Source: Melieria omissa (taxonomy: Eukaryota; Arthropoda; Insecta; Diptera; Ulidiidae). Taken from it: DNA of 64,000 nt. Where the stretch lies: positions 111,692,830-111,756,829 of the forward strand of contig OZ020268.1 of the NCBI GenBank assembly GCA_963971225.1. Reading direction: 5' to 3'. A model generated the notes under the pieces. That model had not been told where the DNA came from. It saw only the letters and a program-made list of their open reading frames with translations, and did no database searches. This document shows positions 44,101 to 56,077 of this stretch, piece after piece. Made by a program: the position numbers and the translations under genes. The first letter of the stretch is position 1. Every line of letters begins with the position of its first letter.

Positions 44101-47100
44101 TAAGTATTAAAATTCAAAATGGCAGCATTAGTTACATATAGTTAGGTTAGGTTAGGTGAGGGTGGCAGCTTGAAGAGCTCACGTAGGCCATGTTGCGGCC
44201 CGTTGTGATAAACATAACATAAACATACATATAGTTAAAGTGATTGATTTTCAGCATATATGAGGTACAACATGTATGGTTTTGAGAAAGTCTAACCATT
44301 GACCTGTATTTAATAAATTAAGACCCTTTTAATATTCCTTTTCTCTTAGGTGTGGGATAAACTGACTAACGAGCTCATTACATCGCTCACTTCATCGCCG
44401 GCTGACGTTGAAACGCTGCGCATCTACCTCATACTGCCGCTGTACCACGAATTCGTCAACACCAAGAACTACGAGAAGCTGCACACACCATTCAGTAACG
44501 CTGTACTGCGGCTAAATGAAATTCCGCAAAAGATTGTAGCCCGATGGTGGTCGCAAACTACGCCCGAGTGGTTTGAGCATTTGGTTTGCAACTATAAAAA
44601 TGTTGTGGCGCATATAATAAGCTTTAAAATATCACCCAACACTGGCAATAACTCGGAGAAACGTGTACGTATTCCATCAGACTACTCGCAACATATTCTA
44701 GAAACAGTGTCTGAAATATTTTCGTCATACAGCTCGTGACCTACAATTCCAATTTGGTTGCCGCGCTGAAGTTACTGGTGATGTTGCATCGCATCAACCA
44801 CAAGGAGCGCACGGAAAAACTGCACTACGAAATTTTCCATTGGCCAGAACTAATGGACTACGTTGATATTCAGCAGGATTACATACATTGGCTCTTCGAT
44901 AAAAACGTAAACGGCAATCGTAGTCGATCGCATTGCACAACTGAAAATTGCCACTTCATTCTAGCCGGATGCATTCAATATCTGCAACTACCCGTTCCTA
45001 TTTAATGCGTCGGCGAAGACAACGCTGCTTCAGACTGATCAGGCCATACAGATGCATACCGCCATGCAAAATGCCGCCAACTCGGTGAGTATGTCAGAGA
45101 TGCTTCAAATTCACATTATTGACTCTCAATCTGTGTAACAGGGAATCTTTTCGCTGCTGACTTTCGGAACGCCCATCTCGCAGTTCATTGTGCTGAATGT
45201 GTCACGTGAAAATCTTGTGCAAGATACACTGCGCGAAATTATGCAGTACAATCAGAGCGACCTCAAGAAACCACTGAAGGTACGAACTAAATTTAGACTT
45301 TTTATTCTGACGAGCAACGGACTAGTTTAATTTCTAGTTATTCGGTAAATGAATTGTTAGTAAGTAAAGTTTTCATAAACAGACGTAATTTGTGTCCGTC
45401 CACATACATGAATAAGTATATTTGCTTTGTGTAGATCAAATTTCATGGCGAGGAAGCCGAAGATGCTGGTGGCGTTCGAAAAGAATTCTTTATGCTATTG
45501 CTCAAGGATCTAATCGATCCGAAATACGGCATGTTCAAGGAATTCGAAGATTCGCGTGTTGTCTGGTTTGCTGACATTACCTTCGAAACGGAAGATATGT
45601 ACTTTCTCATTGGCGTTATTTGCGGTCTTGCCATATACAATTTTACCATTATCAACTTGCCATTCCCGCTGGCGCTCTACAAGAAGCTGCTGGACGAGCC
45701 GGTCGATCTCAGTGATTTGCGTGACCTCTCGCCTACGCTGGCGAAATCCATGCAAAGCATTTTAGACTACAACAAGGAAGACTTGGAAAACGTATTCGAC
45801 TTGCATTTCGAGATATCGCGCGATATATTCGGCGAATCAAAAGTCGAACCGCTAAAACCCAATGGCAGTAAAATTCCCGTTACTTTGGATAATAAGTAAG
45901 TAAAACAAAGTTAACTGAAGCTGGTTGATTAAAATGTGATTTGATAAATTTATTTGTTACCACGTTTATTTGATTTGTGTTTGAATCAATTATCTTAAAT
46001 TTTATTTTATTTGAAATGCTAAATTTATTATTTTTATTTTAAATTTATTAATTTTTTTAGTATATTAATATTATTATTTATTATTGTAAATTTGTGCGTA
46101 GACAACTAAATAATTAATTCGTTGAAAAATTATGTGCTTACATTAGTCTGTGTTTTTATGTTCTTAGCCTTTTTTTTGCTTTATTTATTTAGTAAATTTA
46201 ATTTTTAAATAATTATTTTTTAATTTTTTTTTTTTAATTTTTAATTAATTTTTTAATAATTTTTAAATAATTAAAAAATAGCATTGTATCTTTATGAAAT
46301 TTGTGTACAATTTATAATTTATTTCGTATGTTAACTACACTAATATTTTTTGCTACTTTTCTACAACGTATTGTATTCGCTCGTTAAGAACGCAATTTCA
46401 TTTCATTATCCTACCACCTGCAGAAAAGAATTTGTTGATTTGTACGTAGACTTCATATTCAACAAGGCGGTAGAAAACCAATTTAAGGCGTTCCAGAAAG
46501 GATTTATGAAGGTAAATCTCTGAGATAGAAATGTGTGTACAATTTTATAATTAATAATCACTTTGTTGCTGGAAAGGTTTGTTGGGGTCGAGTGCTGCAA
46601 ATATTCAAACCTCAGGAACTGATGGCAGTCGTGGTGGGCAATGAGCAATATGACTGGAATGCACTGGAGATGAACTGTGAATATAAGAATGGCTACAACT
46701 CGGGTGATCAGACAGTGCGTAGTTGTAACTTGCAAAATGCCTATGTTGAAAAACTCTCGAATTCCAACAGGTTCGATGGTTCTGGGAGATATTCCATGAG
46801 TTGGCAGAGAGCGAGAAGAAGAAATTTTTGCTCTATTTGACGGGCAGTGATCGCATACCCATACAAGGCATGAAAGCCATCAAGGTAACGCATTGGTAAC
46901 ACATTGTGTAGTCTGAATTTTAAGAAATTTTCTTTTAATCGCTCACCGTAGATTTGCATACAGCCCACCAGCGACGAGCGTTTTCTTCCAGTAGCGCACA
47001 CCTGCTTCAATCTGCTTGATTTGCCGCGCTACAAGACCAAGGAACGCTTAAAGTACAAACTGCAGCAGGCCATACAACAAACTCAGGGCTTTAGTTTAGT

Positions 47101-47104
47101 GTAA
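41179..47104 (+). CDS. HERC4: HERC4-type E3 ubiquitin ligase (RCC1 repeats plus HECT domain)
   Basis: Fifteen exons: 41,179-41,247; 41,313-41,475; 42,523-42,759; 42,989-43,566; 43,622-43,779; 43,838-44,099; 44,350-44,664; 44,733-44,906; 44,965-45,084; 45,142-45,279; 45,435-45,895; 46,424-46,511; 46,577-46,714; 46,771-46,884; 46,952-47,104. All phases agree and give 1,055 residues (human 1,057). RCC1-type blades fill about residues 1-370 (repeated CWGxxxxGQLG patterns). A helical middle follows, and the HECT domain runs from about 730 to the end, with [11 protein letters not shown] at its start and the thioester Cys1023 in [10 protein letters not shown]. It carries ubiquitin on that cysteine before substrate transfer. 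Apparent frameshifts near 44,665 and 44,907 are short introns of 68 and 58 bases. Confidence 0.95.
41476..42522. other. Intron 2 of Herc4, no further gene
   Basis: AT-rich intron of 1,047 bases with a poly-T run at 41,886-41,898. The acceptor at 42,521-42,522 (gatgtttcag) was chosen because it restores phase and gives the same spacing as the vertebrate protein between the KRP and ISCG residues. Two other AGs upstream (42,474 and 42,488) fit less well. Confidence 0.6.
45896..46423. other. Intron 11 of Herc4, extremely AT-rich
   Basis: 528 bases made largely of A/T homopolymer-like runs (for example 46,200-46,280). No gene or element border seen. Confidence 0.7.
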
Positions 47105-47760
47105 AAGCGTCGTAGAAAATCGTTGGCGTACCTTCAGTACCGCCTTGTAATTGAACATTCATTGTCTCGTACATTACACCGCCGCTTTCATCTACCATCA
47201 ATGGAAAATTAGTTCAGCAACATTTACATTGAAAAGCAATGTAGAGCATAAGTAACTTTCCCGGATTCGCCATAACTGGGTTAACCAACAACCCAACAAC
47301 AGGCTACATCTTACGATATAGAAACAACATCAATAGTTTAGTGGATTTTTTTACCACAAAAATGAAATCAGAAACGCGTTGCAACAATTTGCATCAATTG
47401 TGTTCAAGTTGATATTTCCTTTATTTTTTTATTTTTGTTTTGCGTACTAAATTTGAAATAGAGTCGGTCTTTCAGTATACATTGTTACTTTAGCATGATT
47501 GATAGTAATATATTGGTTGATAATAATGATATTATATACATGCAATCAATGCGATAATCGAAATATAGCAAAACGTATATTGTATTGCAATAACGCGTCG
47601 ATTATTTATGAATGTTTCAATTTCAGATACATGGTATAAGGATGATGAATCATTGAAAAAAACTTTTAATAATTATGGACATTTATTTTACAAATCAAGG
47701 TATTAAATTTTGTATATCTTAAACTAATAAAGTTAGAAGGACGAAATTCAAGGATATAGT
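47105..47760 (+). other. 3' UTR of Herc4 with poly(A) signal
   Basis: Non-coding downstream DNA. AATAAA at 47,726-47,731 is the best polyadenylation signal, giving a 3' UTR of about 640 bases. Confidence 0.45.
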
Positions 47761-47859
47761 TGTGTACATATTAGTCCTTAAGACATATTTTTTTCAAAAA
47801 AAAAAACTATTGTAAATTTGCAAAGATATCCAAGGATACAGATTTGAAAGGCCATTTTC

Positions 47860-48125
47860 ATTACCTCTTCGTCCTATTACACCAAAACATTAAATTTTCT
47901 AAGATTCTAAAGATTTTGCTCTTTCATTTGATACCCAAATTGTTCTACAGTGCGCAAAATTTTTGAAATAAGTCCTTGAAATTTCAAAATCCTTAAAAAA
48001 AATTCTGAAGTCAGAGAAAAAAACTAAAAACGCAGTTATTCCACATTTGGCCCCTGGTTTGGCGAGTATATAGATTTTTTCGTGTGTTTTGAAAGTTTTT
48101 TGATTTTTGTCGCACGGTGTTATTT
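47860..48125 (-). repeat. Dispersed repeat CACCGTGCGACAAAAAT, copy 3
   Basis: Read on the minus strand this begins 'caccgtgcgacaaaaatcaa' at 48,120 and follows the same landmarks as 25,119-25,345: 'cacacgaaaaaatcta', 'ctctgactt', 'atttcaaggac', then 'gggtatcaaa'. It is one of three copies in the window. Confidence 0.6.
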
Positions 48126-48730
48126 ACCGCGTCCATGATCCAAATTGTAACAAGAAAACTTATTGCCAAAAGGGTGGCAGCATTATTTTGCCATCAGATT
48201 AGTGTTGTCAACGATACCATTTTCGGCTAACACGCGCCTTCGAGAAAAATTGCTTAAGAATTAGCTGAATGTACTCAAAGGGTAAATTTTCGCTGAGTGG
48301 GATGCTGCTTCACCAATCCAGTTGTGAAACCTATTTTGAGTCTGGGTGTTGCCGTAAATCAATATATTTCCATAAATGCTAGTGTTGCGCCCTCACGTTT
48401 ATGTTGTGCGCTTGGCAACCCTGGGCCAAGTTAGCCAAGAACCACATCATACCTGCTTCATATGCATATCACACCTGGACGCCGCTCGCCGTGCTGTTTG
48501 TTTAAGTGGAGTTTTTTTTCCAAAAACCAGGTGCTTACACGATTTGCCAATTGCGATTGGTGTCGATTCAAGTAAAATTCGATTAACACTTAATTCCCAC
48601 ACACAAAGTCGCCGGCAAGGTCGTTCGAGTGATTAAAAGTTCGTGATACCGTTAGTGAAATTTTTGTTGACGTTGACGAGTTTGTACCGAAACCGTTGCT
48701 ACCCCCGCTAAAACCCACCTACCGTTAAGA

Positions 48731-49740
48731 ATGAAAGAGGCTTTCGTGAACATTTGTGGCGTTCCCACGCACATACTGACATGGGGCCGTTGGATCGAGG
48801 AGTCGCTGGACGACGTAGCGGAAATTGCCATCTGCATAACTGGCAACCCCGGTCTGCCAGGCTATTACAGTGAATTTTTGGGCTTGCTGCATGAACAGCT
48901 GGAGCACAAGATGCCCGTCTGGGTCATAGGTAAGCGCCAACTCAACAATGCTCTGTGTATGTTCGTAAATTGTAACCACCACAATTGTACGCTTTAGGCC
49001 ACCTCGGGCACGACGACCCACCTCCAAACAGCATTCGCGAGGTACCCCAACTGAAGGGCAACGAAGAACTCTTCGACCTCGACGGCCAGCTGCGGCACAA
49101 AATCGAATTCATAACAAAATACGTGCCGGCGAACACGAAAATCCACCTCATAGGACACTCGATAGGCGCTTGGATGATACTGCAGTTGCTGCAGCATGCC
49201 GAAGTGCGTCAGCGCGTCAAAAAGTGCTACATGCTATTCCCGACGGTGGAGCGCATGATTGAGTCGCCCAACGGCTGGATCTTCACCAAAATTGCGCTGC
49301 CGCTCTACTCAGTTTTCGGCTTTCTGATTGGGCTCTTCAATCGTTTGCCGAAGATGCTGCGCCTCTTTCTCATTCAGCTGTACTTCTGGTTATCGGCCAT
49401 ACCGAAGCAATTCCTCGACACGACGCTCAGCTACTCCAAGGAGTCTGTGGTGGAAAAGGTGATTTTTCTGGCGGAGGACGAGATGGCGCGCGTGCGCGCC
49501 TTGGATCGCGACGTCATACAGGCACACATGACGTTACTGAAGTTCTACTACGGCACCACGGACGGCTGGGTTCCGATTAAGTACTACAATGAGTTGCGAG
49601 AAAAATTTCCCGACATTGATGCCGAGCTGGACACAAAGAAGATCGATCACGCGTTTGTGTTGCGCTACTCGAAGCCAATGTCTGTCATTGTGAGCGAAAT
49701 GATTGCACAACATTCTCAGCTACTGGGCGCCAAGCCGTAG
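48731..49740 (+). CDS. sturkopf: Lipid droplet-associated hydrolase (LDAH / sturkopf)
   Basis: Two exons, 48,731-48,929 and 48,998-49,740, joined within a Gly codon, give 313 residues. It is an alpha/beta-hydrolase with the nucleophile elbow GHSIG (Ser121), Asp255 in GTTDGWVP and His284 in DHAFV. The N-terminal NPGLPGYYSEFL block holds the oxyanion region. A hydrophobic stretch around residues 165-205 (LPLYSVFGFLIGLF and LFLIQLYFWLS) is the part that attaches the family to lipid droplets. Family knowledge: the fly protein CG9186/sturkopf controls droplet clustering and ER-droplet contact; enzymatic substrate is uncertain. The 5' leader is at least partly in 48,300-48,730. Confidence 0.93.
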
Positions 49741-50716
49741 AATATGTATTTTCATTAATAATTTGGTGGGCGCTAAAAGCGAAATGTTGAAATTTAGCCT
49801 AGAAACAACACTGCGACAATGAAAACACAGTGCGCAAGCAATCGGCGAATGTGATGGCCGAAATTAGGTCAAATAAAATGATAAGTGAATCGTCTGGTAT
49901 CTTGTAAAATTCAACCTCTAATGTTGCTCCTAACAAAAAAAAAAAAAAATCTTAAAAACTGTCGCTCCAAACTAAAATAGAAAAAAAAATATGTAGAAAA
50001 TACTCAGGTGGAATGATAACCATTTAGCCGTCTTGCAAAAAGCTGAGTGTACGTATTGAATTAAGTGCCACCAAATTCGGTTGATTGTTTGTGTCGTCGA
50101 GAAACTGCCGCCCAGTCCATTAGTTTTGAAAGCAATCGATTGATCAACCTGTCAGCTTTTTGTTCATACGAGTGGTTTAGGGTTAATATGAGGCTTACAA
50201 ATGCATTAATAACACATTCATACACAAAATTTCAGAATTAGTTAATCAAATTTTTGCAGTTAATAAGTTATTGTCGCCTAGTAGTTAATTTTTTGTAGTA
50301 AAAATAAGATTATTAAAGCCGTAGTCACATTTATATACTTTTAAGCACATATTTAAGTACATATTTTTTTAACCAAAAGCTACAAGTATGTCACACTTTA
50401 CGTAAACAAATTTTTTTTTTACTTTTTCCTACACGTTTCAGCAAATTCGCACAGCCCTGGTAATTTTAAACCCAAAACATTCAATAGTAATTGTAACAGT
50501 TTAGTAATGTAAGGCGCCATGAACAATGAAATAAGAATCAATTAGACTGTTTGCATATTGTAATATTTAGAAATGAATCTTGAATTACTTGTGATTAATT
50601 TATTTGTACTGCAAATAAAAGCGCATACGCCCATGAAGACCTTTGACTTTCGATTATTTATAGCATTATTGGCGCAAAAACAAAACAAGACAGTTCTGTC
50701 ATGACTGATTAAATAT
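49741..50716 (+). other. 3' UTR and downstream flank of sturkopf
   Basis: AT-rich, with AATAAA at 49,872-49,877 (132 bases after the stop) as the likely poly(A) signal and weaker ones near 50,310 and 50,611. No gene seen. Confidence 0.5.
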
Positions 50717-50741
50717 CTTGATTGCGTCAAGCAAGGCAATG

Positions 50742-50786
<45 letters not shown>

Positions 50787-51035
50787 CCAAGTGTGAACGA
50801 AAAAAAAAAATTGCCAATCGCCGTTCGGATTCGGCGTTAAACTGTAGGTCCCCTCCCCCCCTTTCCCCATCCGCTTGAAATGTGTGCTGTAACATATGTT
50901 GGCAAAAAACAGTGTTGCATACACAGTTCAAAAACGGGTGAAATATGTGGTATCACAATGGGCCTTTCAGGCCTCCAAGTGTGTCTCTTATAGAGGCAGC
51001 CACCGCAACCTAACCTAACCTTGATTGCGTCAAGC
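50717..51035. mobile_element. Insertion bounded by 16-base direct repeats, with a 41-base A tract
   Basis: CTTGATTGCGTCAAGC occurs at 50,717-50,732 and again at 51,020-51,035. Between them are an A run of about 41 bases (50,743-50,783), a second A run, a C-rich patch and 'gcaacctaacctaac' at the right. Target duplications of this length plus an A tract suggest a retroposed sequence, but the A tract sits near the left, not at an expected 3' end. 'cctccaagtgtg' occurs twice inside (50,784 and 50,972). Confidence 0.45.
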
Positions 51036-51341
51036 TTGAGGAAACGTCAATTACCAATGTGCACAGGTCGCCGACAGTATCGCCAAATGATTATCCACTC
51101 TCGATAATGCACAGAAGTCGCAAGGGCACATAATTTCAAGATAATTACACGCAACTAAGGAATTTTTCGTGGTGCTTTAGCTGCTTCGATAAACACGCAA
51201 TTTGCCATAATTTGAAACAAAGCGTTTACAATTTATTTTTTATAATTCAAATTATGGATCTACATTACATTTATATATATTTGCATGCTGCAACGGTGTG
51301 TCCACCACCAGTGAGGCGAAGTGTGGCGGCGTAGCGGCATT

Positions 51342-54300
51342 TTAATTGCTCGACTGTGAAGCCGAACGACTGCGTGAGCGAGAGCGAGAGCGCGATTTTG
51401 AGGGCGATTTCGATTTGGACTTTGAGCGCGATTTTGAGGGCGATTTCGATTTGGACTTTGAGCGCGAATGGGAGCGAGAACGCGAGCGAGAAGGCGACCG
51501 TGAGCCCGACGCCGATCGAGAGCGCGATTTTGAACGTGATGGCGAACGCGATCCGCTCTTCGAGCGCGATCGTGAGCGAGAGCGTGAGGGGGAATGGGAG
51601 CGCGAACGTGAACGACTGCCGCTGCGCGAACGCGAGCCAGATTTCGACCTGGAGCGCGACTTGGACCGCGAGCCCGACGCCGAGCGCGAACGCGATCGCG
51701 CTGGTGATTTCGAAACCGAGCGACTGCCGCTTCGCCTCGAAACCGACCGTGACCGTGACCGCGAGCGTGATTGCGACCGCGAACGCGACCGATCCGAAGC
51801 ATCATCACCGGACGCAATGCGTTTGCGCGAACGCTTGGCCGGCACACTGCCTCCACTCTCACTGCCGCTGGCACTTCGGCTGGCACTACGGCTACGCTTT
51901 GACCGACCGCCAGCATCGCTGTCCGATTCACTTGTTGATATGGTCGCTTTAGAGACAATTTTAAGGCGCTGTTTCGCAGACAGCTTCTCCTTGACCTCTT
52001 TGCCTTTCTTCTTCTTTTGGCGCTTCTCGCGCGAATGGCCGCCGCCATCGCTGTCGCTATCATAGTTGTCGGCAGCGGATTTGCGCTTGCGTCCACCACC
52101 CTTCTTGCGTTCGCCTTTGGACTTTTTCTTCGATGCACGACGAGCCTCTGCCCCATCGCGTTCACCATCGCCGCCAGCTTCGCTGCCCGAATCCGAAACG
52201 TAGTCGTCTTTGCGCGGACGGCCACTACCTAAAATAATTCACAATTTACATTCAATTCAAATAACAGTCATCTCAAATAGTACCTTTTTTGCGTTCTTTG
52301 CTCGGCGGCGGTGCATCAGCAATCATCAGCAAGTTCTTGGTTTTCTCCACATATTCCTGCCGTTTCACCAGCATCTGTTCGCGCGACGTTTTCTGCTCAT
52401 CCTCACGACGTTTGCGCTCCTCCTCCTGTTTCTTCTTGAATGCCATACGCTCCTCTTCCTGCTTGCGACGTAACGCCTTCTCTTCCTCGTCGATGCGACG
52501 TGCACGTGAAACATGATATTGCGCCTGCGACAGCAGATCCTGGCACTGATTCGCCTCGATGCCAGCTATTTCAATGTTGAACCGCGTCTTATCGCCATGC
52601 ACCGACAAATACTGGAAGTATCTGCAAGACGAATAAAGCATGTATCCAAATCTTGATCACTCACAGAACCAGCAGCAGCACAACATACTTTTGAGCCAAT
52701 TCCAATTCGTGTACAGCTTGCAGCACAACATCTAGTGTGGACTTCTCATCCTTCAAGATAGCCATGGCCAGGCGTTGCAGCACAACGGCAATGTTGAACA
52801 GCAGCACCTGCAGCGAAATATCGAAAAAGTGAAGTGAATTATTCATTGCCAATGCAACATGTGCGCCGTTCGCTTACTGTGTCCTGGGGCGCCACGCGAC
52901 GCGCTTTTAACAACACCATCTTCGCCTCCTTCAGTTTATTGGCGCGCAGATAGGCACGCGCCAGGTACTGCATTACCTCCACGTTGTGGTGCTTGTAGAA
53001 TTTTTTCATGCAGTTCTCGTACATTTGAATGGCACTGATGTATTGCTTCTGCTCGACGTAAATGTGCGCGATATTCAACCACACATCGGAGAAGTCGGCG
53101 GTGGCCTCGCGCACCTGAGCGAAAATGTCACGCGCTTCGATGACGCAACCCTTGTGCGCGAGCACGGCTCCAATGCCGTTGGTGGCCCAAATGTTGCGCG
53201 GATCGTTGCGCAGCACCTGAAAATTATTCGGTTACTTTTAAGAGTTGCTTCAATAGTTGTTTAAATATAACTTTAGTGAAAATACTATTAAGTTGAATGG
53301 GCTAATTGAACGCACATGTATCTGAATGACGGAGCAATAATTTATAAAATAATAATAATAAAAAAAAATAATAATAATAAATAAAATAATAATAACAATA
53401 AATAAAATAATAATAATAATAAATAAAAGAAATAATAATCAAATAAATAACAAGGATTCGAAATTGTATACATAAAATATATTTGTTAATTAAAAATTTT
53501 CCAAAAAACTACGATTCGTAATTTTCCTATCGTTTTTTATTAGAAAATCAATAAGGCTGTCAATTACCGCTAATAATTGACCCAGTTTTTGTTCTTCTTA
53601 AAAGCTGTTTTCAACTTGTTCACATTGCAATTTTTCTAATAAATAACTAATTTGGAACCGTGCATGCCACTCTTGATATTTTTACAAATCCTCTACTAAA
53701 ATTAAATAGCTTAACTCGTTTCTAATCATGAATCAATAAACACTTTTAAATAGCAAAATCAATAAATCATGACCAATAAATAAGGTTTAATTAAATGTAA
53801 ATTATCTATTAAAAATTGCTTTACATAAATTAGTCTAAATTGCTCTACATAAATTAGTCTAATCAAAGGAAACTAAACAGCTTAAACTTAATTTGCATAC
53901 CTGTTTGTAAATGGACAGCGCCTTCTCTTGATGCTTGCGCTCCTTATCTTTGTCTTTCATGGGTTGATGCAGCGTTTGCAGTGAGAAATTCCCAAGCGCT
54001 ATAAGCGAGTACGCGTCCGTTGAAGTGACAGGATTTTTAAGTATCGTTTCGAAGTTCTTCTGACCCAAAGCAAATTGCATTTTCGCCAAGTGCAAATTTC
54101 CCAGTAGTGATCTGTCAATTATCAGAAGTGTAAAAATATAACAACAATAATAATAAAAACCAAATTGAATCGCACCTGGCATCTGGATTGTCGTTGTTGA
54201 TGTTCAGCGCATCCTTGAAGAAATCGGAGGCGACGAAAATCAAGCCCTTGTCGCGCGCCATGCAACCCAGTCGCAGGTAACAGTCAATGTAGTTGGGATG

Positions 54301-56077
54301 CTCCTTCAGAATGTCTTTGTACAGCTTGTCTGCCACATCGAAGCAGCACATGGCCTCGTTCAGACGCGCCAGATTATACGTCATCGTCACAGAGATCGAG
54401 TCATAGTACTGCTTGTCGGTATCGTTGGTATTTTCCGCCTCCATTTTGGCGCGGTTGAGCGCTTCGAGCAATTTCTCCTTGGCCAATTTTAAATTACCCA
54501 GGCGGTAGTGCAAGGCGGCAACATTGTTGAGGATCTCTGCAGGAATGTCCACCTTAACTTTGTCGCTGAGAATGCTAGACGCAGTTCCGTAAGCATTCAG
54601 TGACGCCTGCAAGTCGTTTTGTTCCAAAATTTGCGCCAGCTCGATCCACGCCTCAACATCGTCGGGAAACTGCTCGGTGACCTTTTTCAGATGTGCCTTG
54701 GCCATGTCGCGCTTTGTTTGCGAATTCGAACTGGCATAGAGGGAACCGAGAATTTTCATGGTCTCGTAATTTCCCGGCTGTATTTTAAGCACCTTTTCAA
54801 AGCACTGAGCAGCCTGAAAATGCAACAAAACTTTATACTTTGTACTTAAAAAGGAACATATCGTCGAACTTACATTTTCTGTGTCGCCACGGTAGATGTA
54901 CATTTGACCAAGTCCATAATGGGGCAACACAAAGTTGGCCGGCGCAATCTGCGTCGACTGGTAGTAGTACTGGAAGGCCTGATCGTAGTCGCACTGCGCA
55001 TGGAAACTGCGCGCCAGCTGGTAGCAACTCTCTGCGCGCATGGCCTCGTTTTCCGTGTTGTGGAACGCATGCAAAGCCAAGTGCTGCACCTTCTGGTAGT
55101 CTTTCTTAAAGAAGAAGTGGTTTGCCAGGTGATTGAGTACCATGGGACTTGTCGAGTCGATGGTATATGCCCGGGACAACATCTGCACACCCAACTTGTT
55201 AGAATCGGGCTCGTGCAGATTCAGCTTCAGAATGGCAAGGCCAATCAGTGCGCCCACACAATTGAGATCCAATTCCAAGGCACGCTCGAATGCCTGCTTC
55301 GCTTTCTCCTGATTGTTCATCTTCAGAAAGCAGTGGCCCATGCCCATGCGCACGTTAGCCGGACAGTTGGGATTGGTTCGCAGCGCTTTCTTGTAGAATG
55401 CCAGAGCGCCACGATAATCCTTCTTGTTAAATGCGATACACGCCTTGCCCAACAACGAGGGGATGTTGGACGGCGACTGGTTCAGCACAAAGTTGAACTG
55501 CGCATCGGCCTGCTCCATTTTGTCCCCCTCCAGCAAGCAGAAGTAAGCGCGACCCAGCAAGTGGTTTTGGTCGTACATTATAATCTTGTCAGCGGTAGTG
55601 TATAGATTCGTGGCCTTCATGAAGAGCTCGCGCTTCTTCTCTTTCGATTTCTCGCGATTCGCCTCCTGCACATAGTGTGCCGCCAGCATGTCGTATGCAC
55701 GCATTTGATCTTTTTCGAAATCACGGTAGTCGATGTTGCCTTCTACGCGAGCCGTTTCCAGCAGGCGGATAAAGTCGTCGGTCTTCTTTTGCTTGTAGTA
55801 CGCGAGCTGCAACGAGCAAAGGGAGAACCATTTACTATTTTCGTCAACCACTCATAAAACACGCGTAACCATTCTTACCGCCACATTGACCCATGTGTTC
55901 AATTGCGAGCGCTCTTGGCGCAATATTCCAAGTACCTCCTGGCATTCCGGCAGCTGGTCTGGGTGCACCTCGATTACCTAAGGATCAACGGAAAAGATTT
56001 GTGTTACTAAACACACAAAACAATGTTCAACTCACCTCATCGGTATCCCGCAGAGGAATTTCGATGGACGCAGACAT
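51342..56077 (-). CDS. Ctr9: Ctr9, Paf1 complex TPR subunit
   Basis: Nine minus-strand exons: 56,036-56,077; 55,879-55,977; 54,874-55,806; 54,176-54,813; 53,901-54,111; 52,878-53,216; 52,689-52,807; 52,284-52,621; 51,342-52,228. Phases match and give 1,201 residues (human 1,173). It begins [20 protein letters not shown] and continues with tandem tetratricopeptide repeats to about residue 760, including [20 protein letters not shown] and [16 protein letters not shown] charged coiled coil (about 800-900) follows, then a Lys/Arg/Ser tail that ends in RS dipeptides. Family knowledge: Ctr9 is the scaffold of the Paf1 complex on elongating RNA polymerase II and is needed for H2B ubiquitylation and H3K4/K36 methylation. 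The tail contains a perfect 36-base tandem duplication. Confidence 0.96.
53217..53900. other. Intron 5 of Ctr9 with (AAT)n tract
   Basis: 684-base intron. An imperfect AAT/AATA microsatellite runs from about 53,351 to 53,448; the rest is AT-rich. The words 'acataaattagtctaa' are directly repeated at about 53,824 and 53,847. Confidence 0.8.

Noticed and set aside
44665..44964. Apparent frameshifts in Herc4 suggesting a pseudogene
   Set aside because: Two short introns (44,665-44,732 and 44,907-44,964) with GT/AG ends restore the frame and match the vertebrate residue order.
51346..52065. 239-codon plus-strand frame made of Glu-Arg/Asp-Phe repeats
   Set aside because: It is the exact antisense of the RS repeats of Ctr9; arginine-serine codons (CGC AGC type) read backwards lack stops. 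The minus frame fits the Ctr9 exon phase.
54814..54873. Extra 20 residues in the Ctr9 repeat region
   Set aside because: The stretch is a 60-base intron that happens to stay open; orthologues lack it and GT/AG ends are present.
54904..55605. 233-codon plus-strand frame
   Set aside because: Antisense shadow of Ctr9 exon 3, which is strongly conserved tetratricopeptide sequence.
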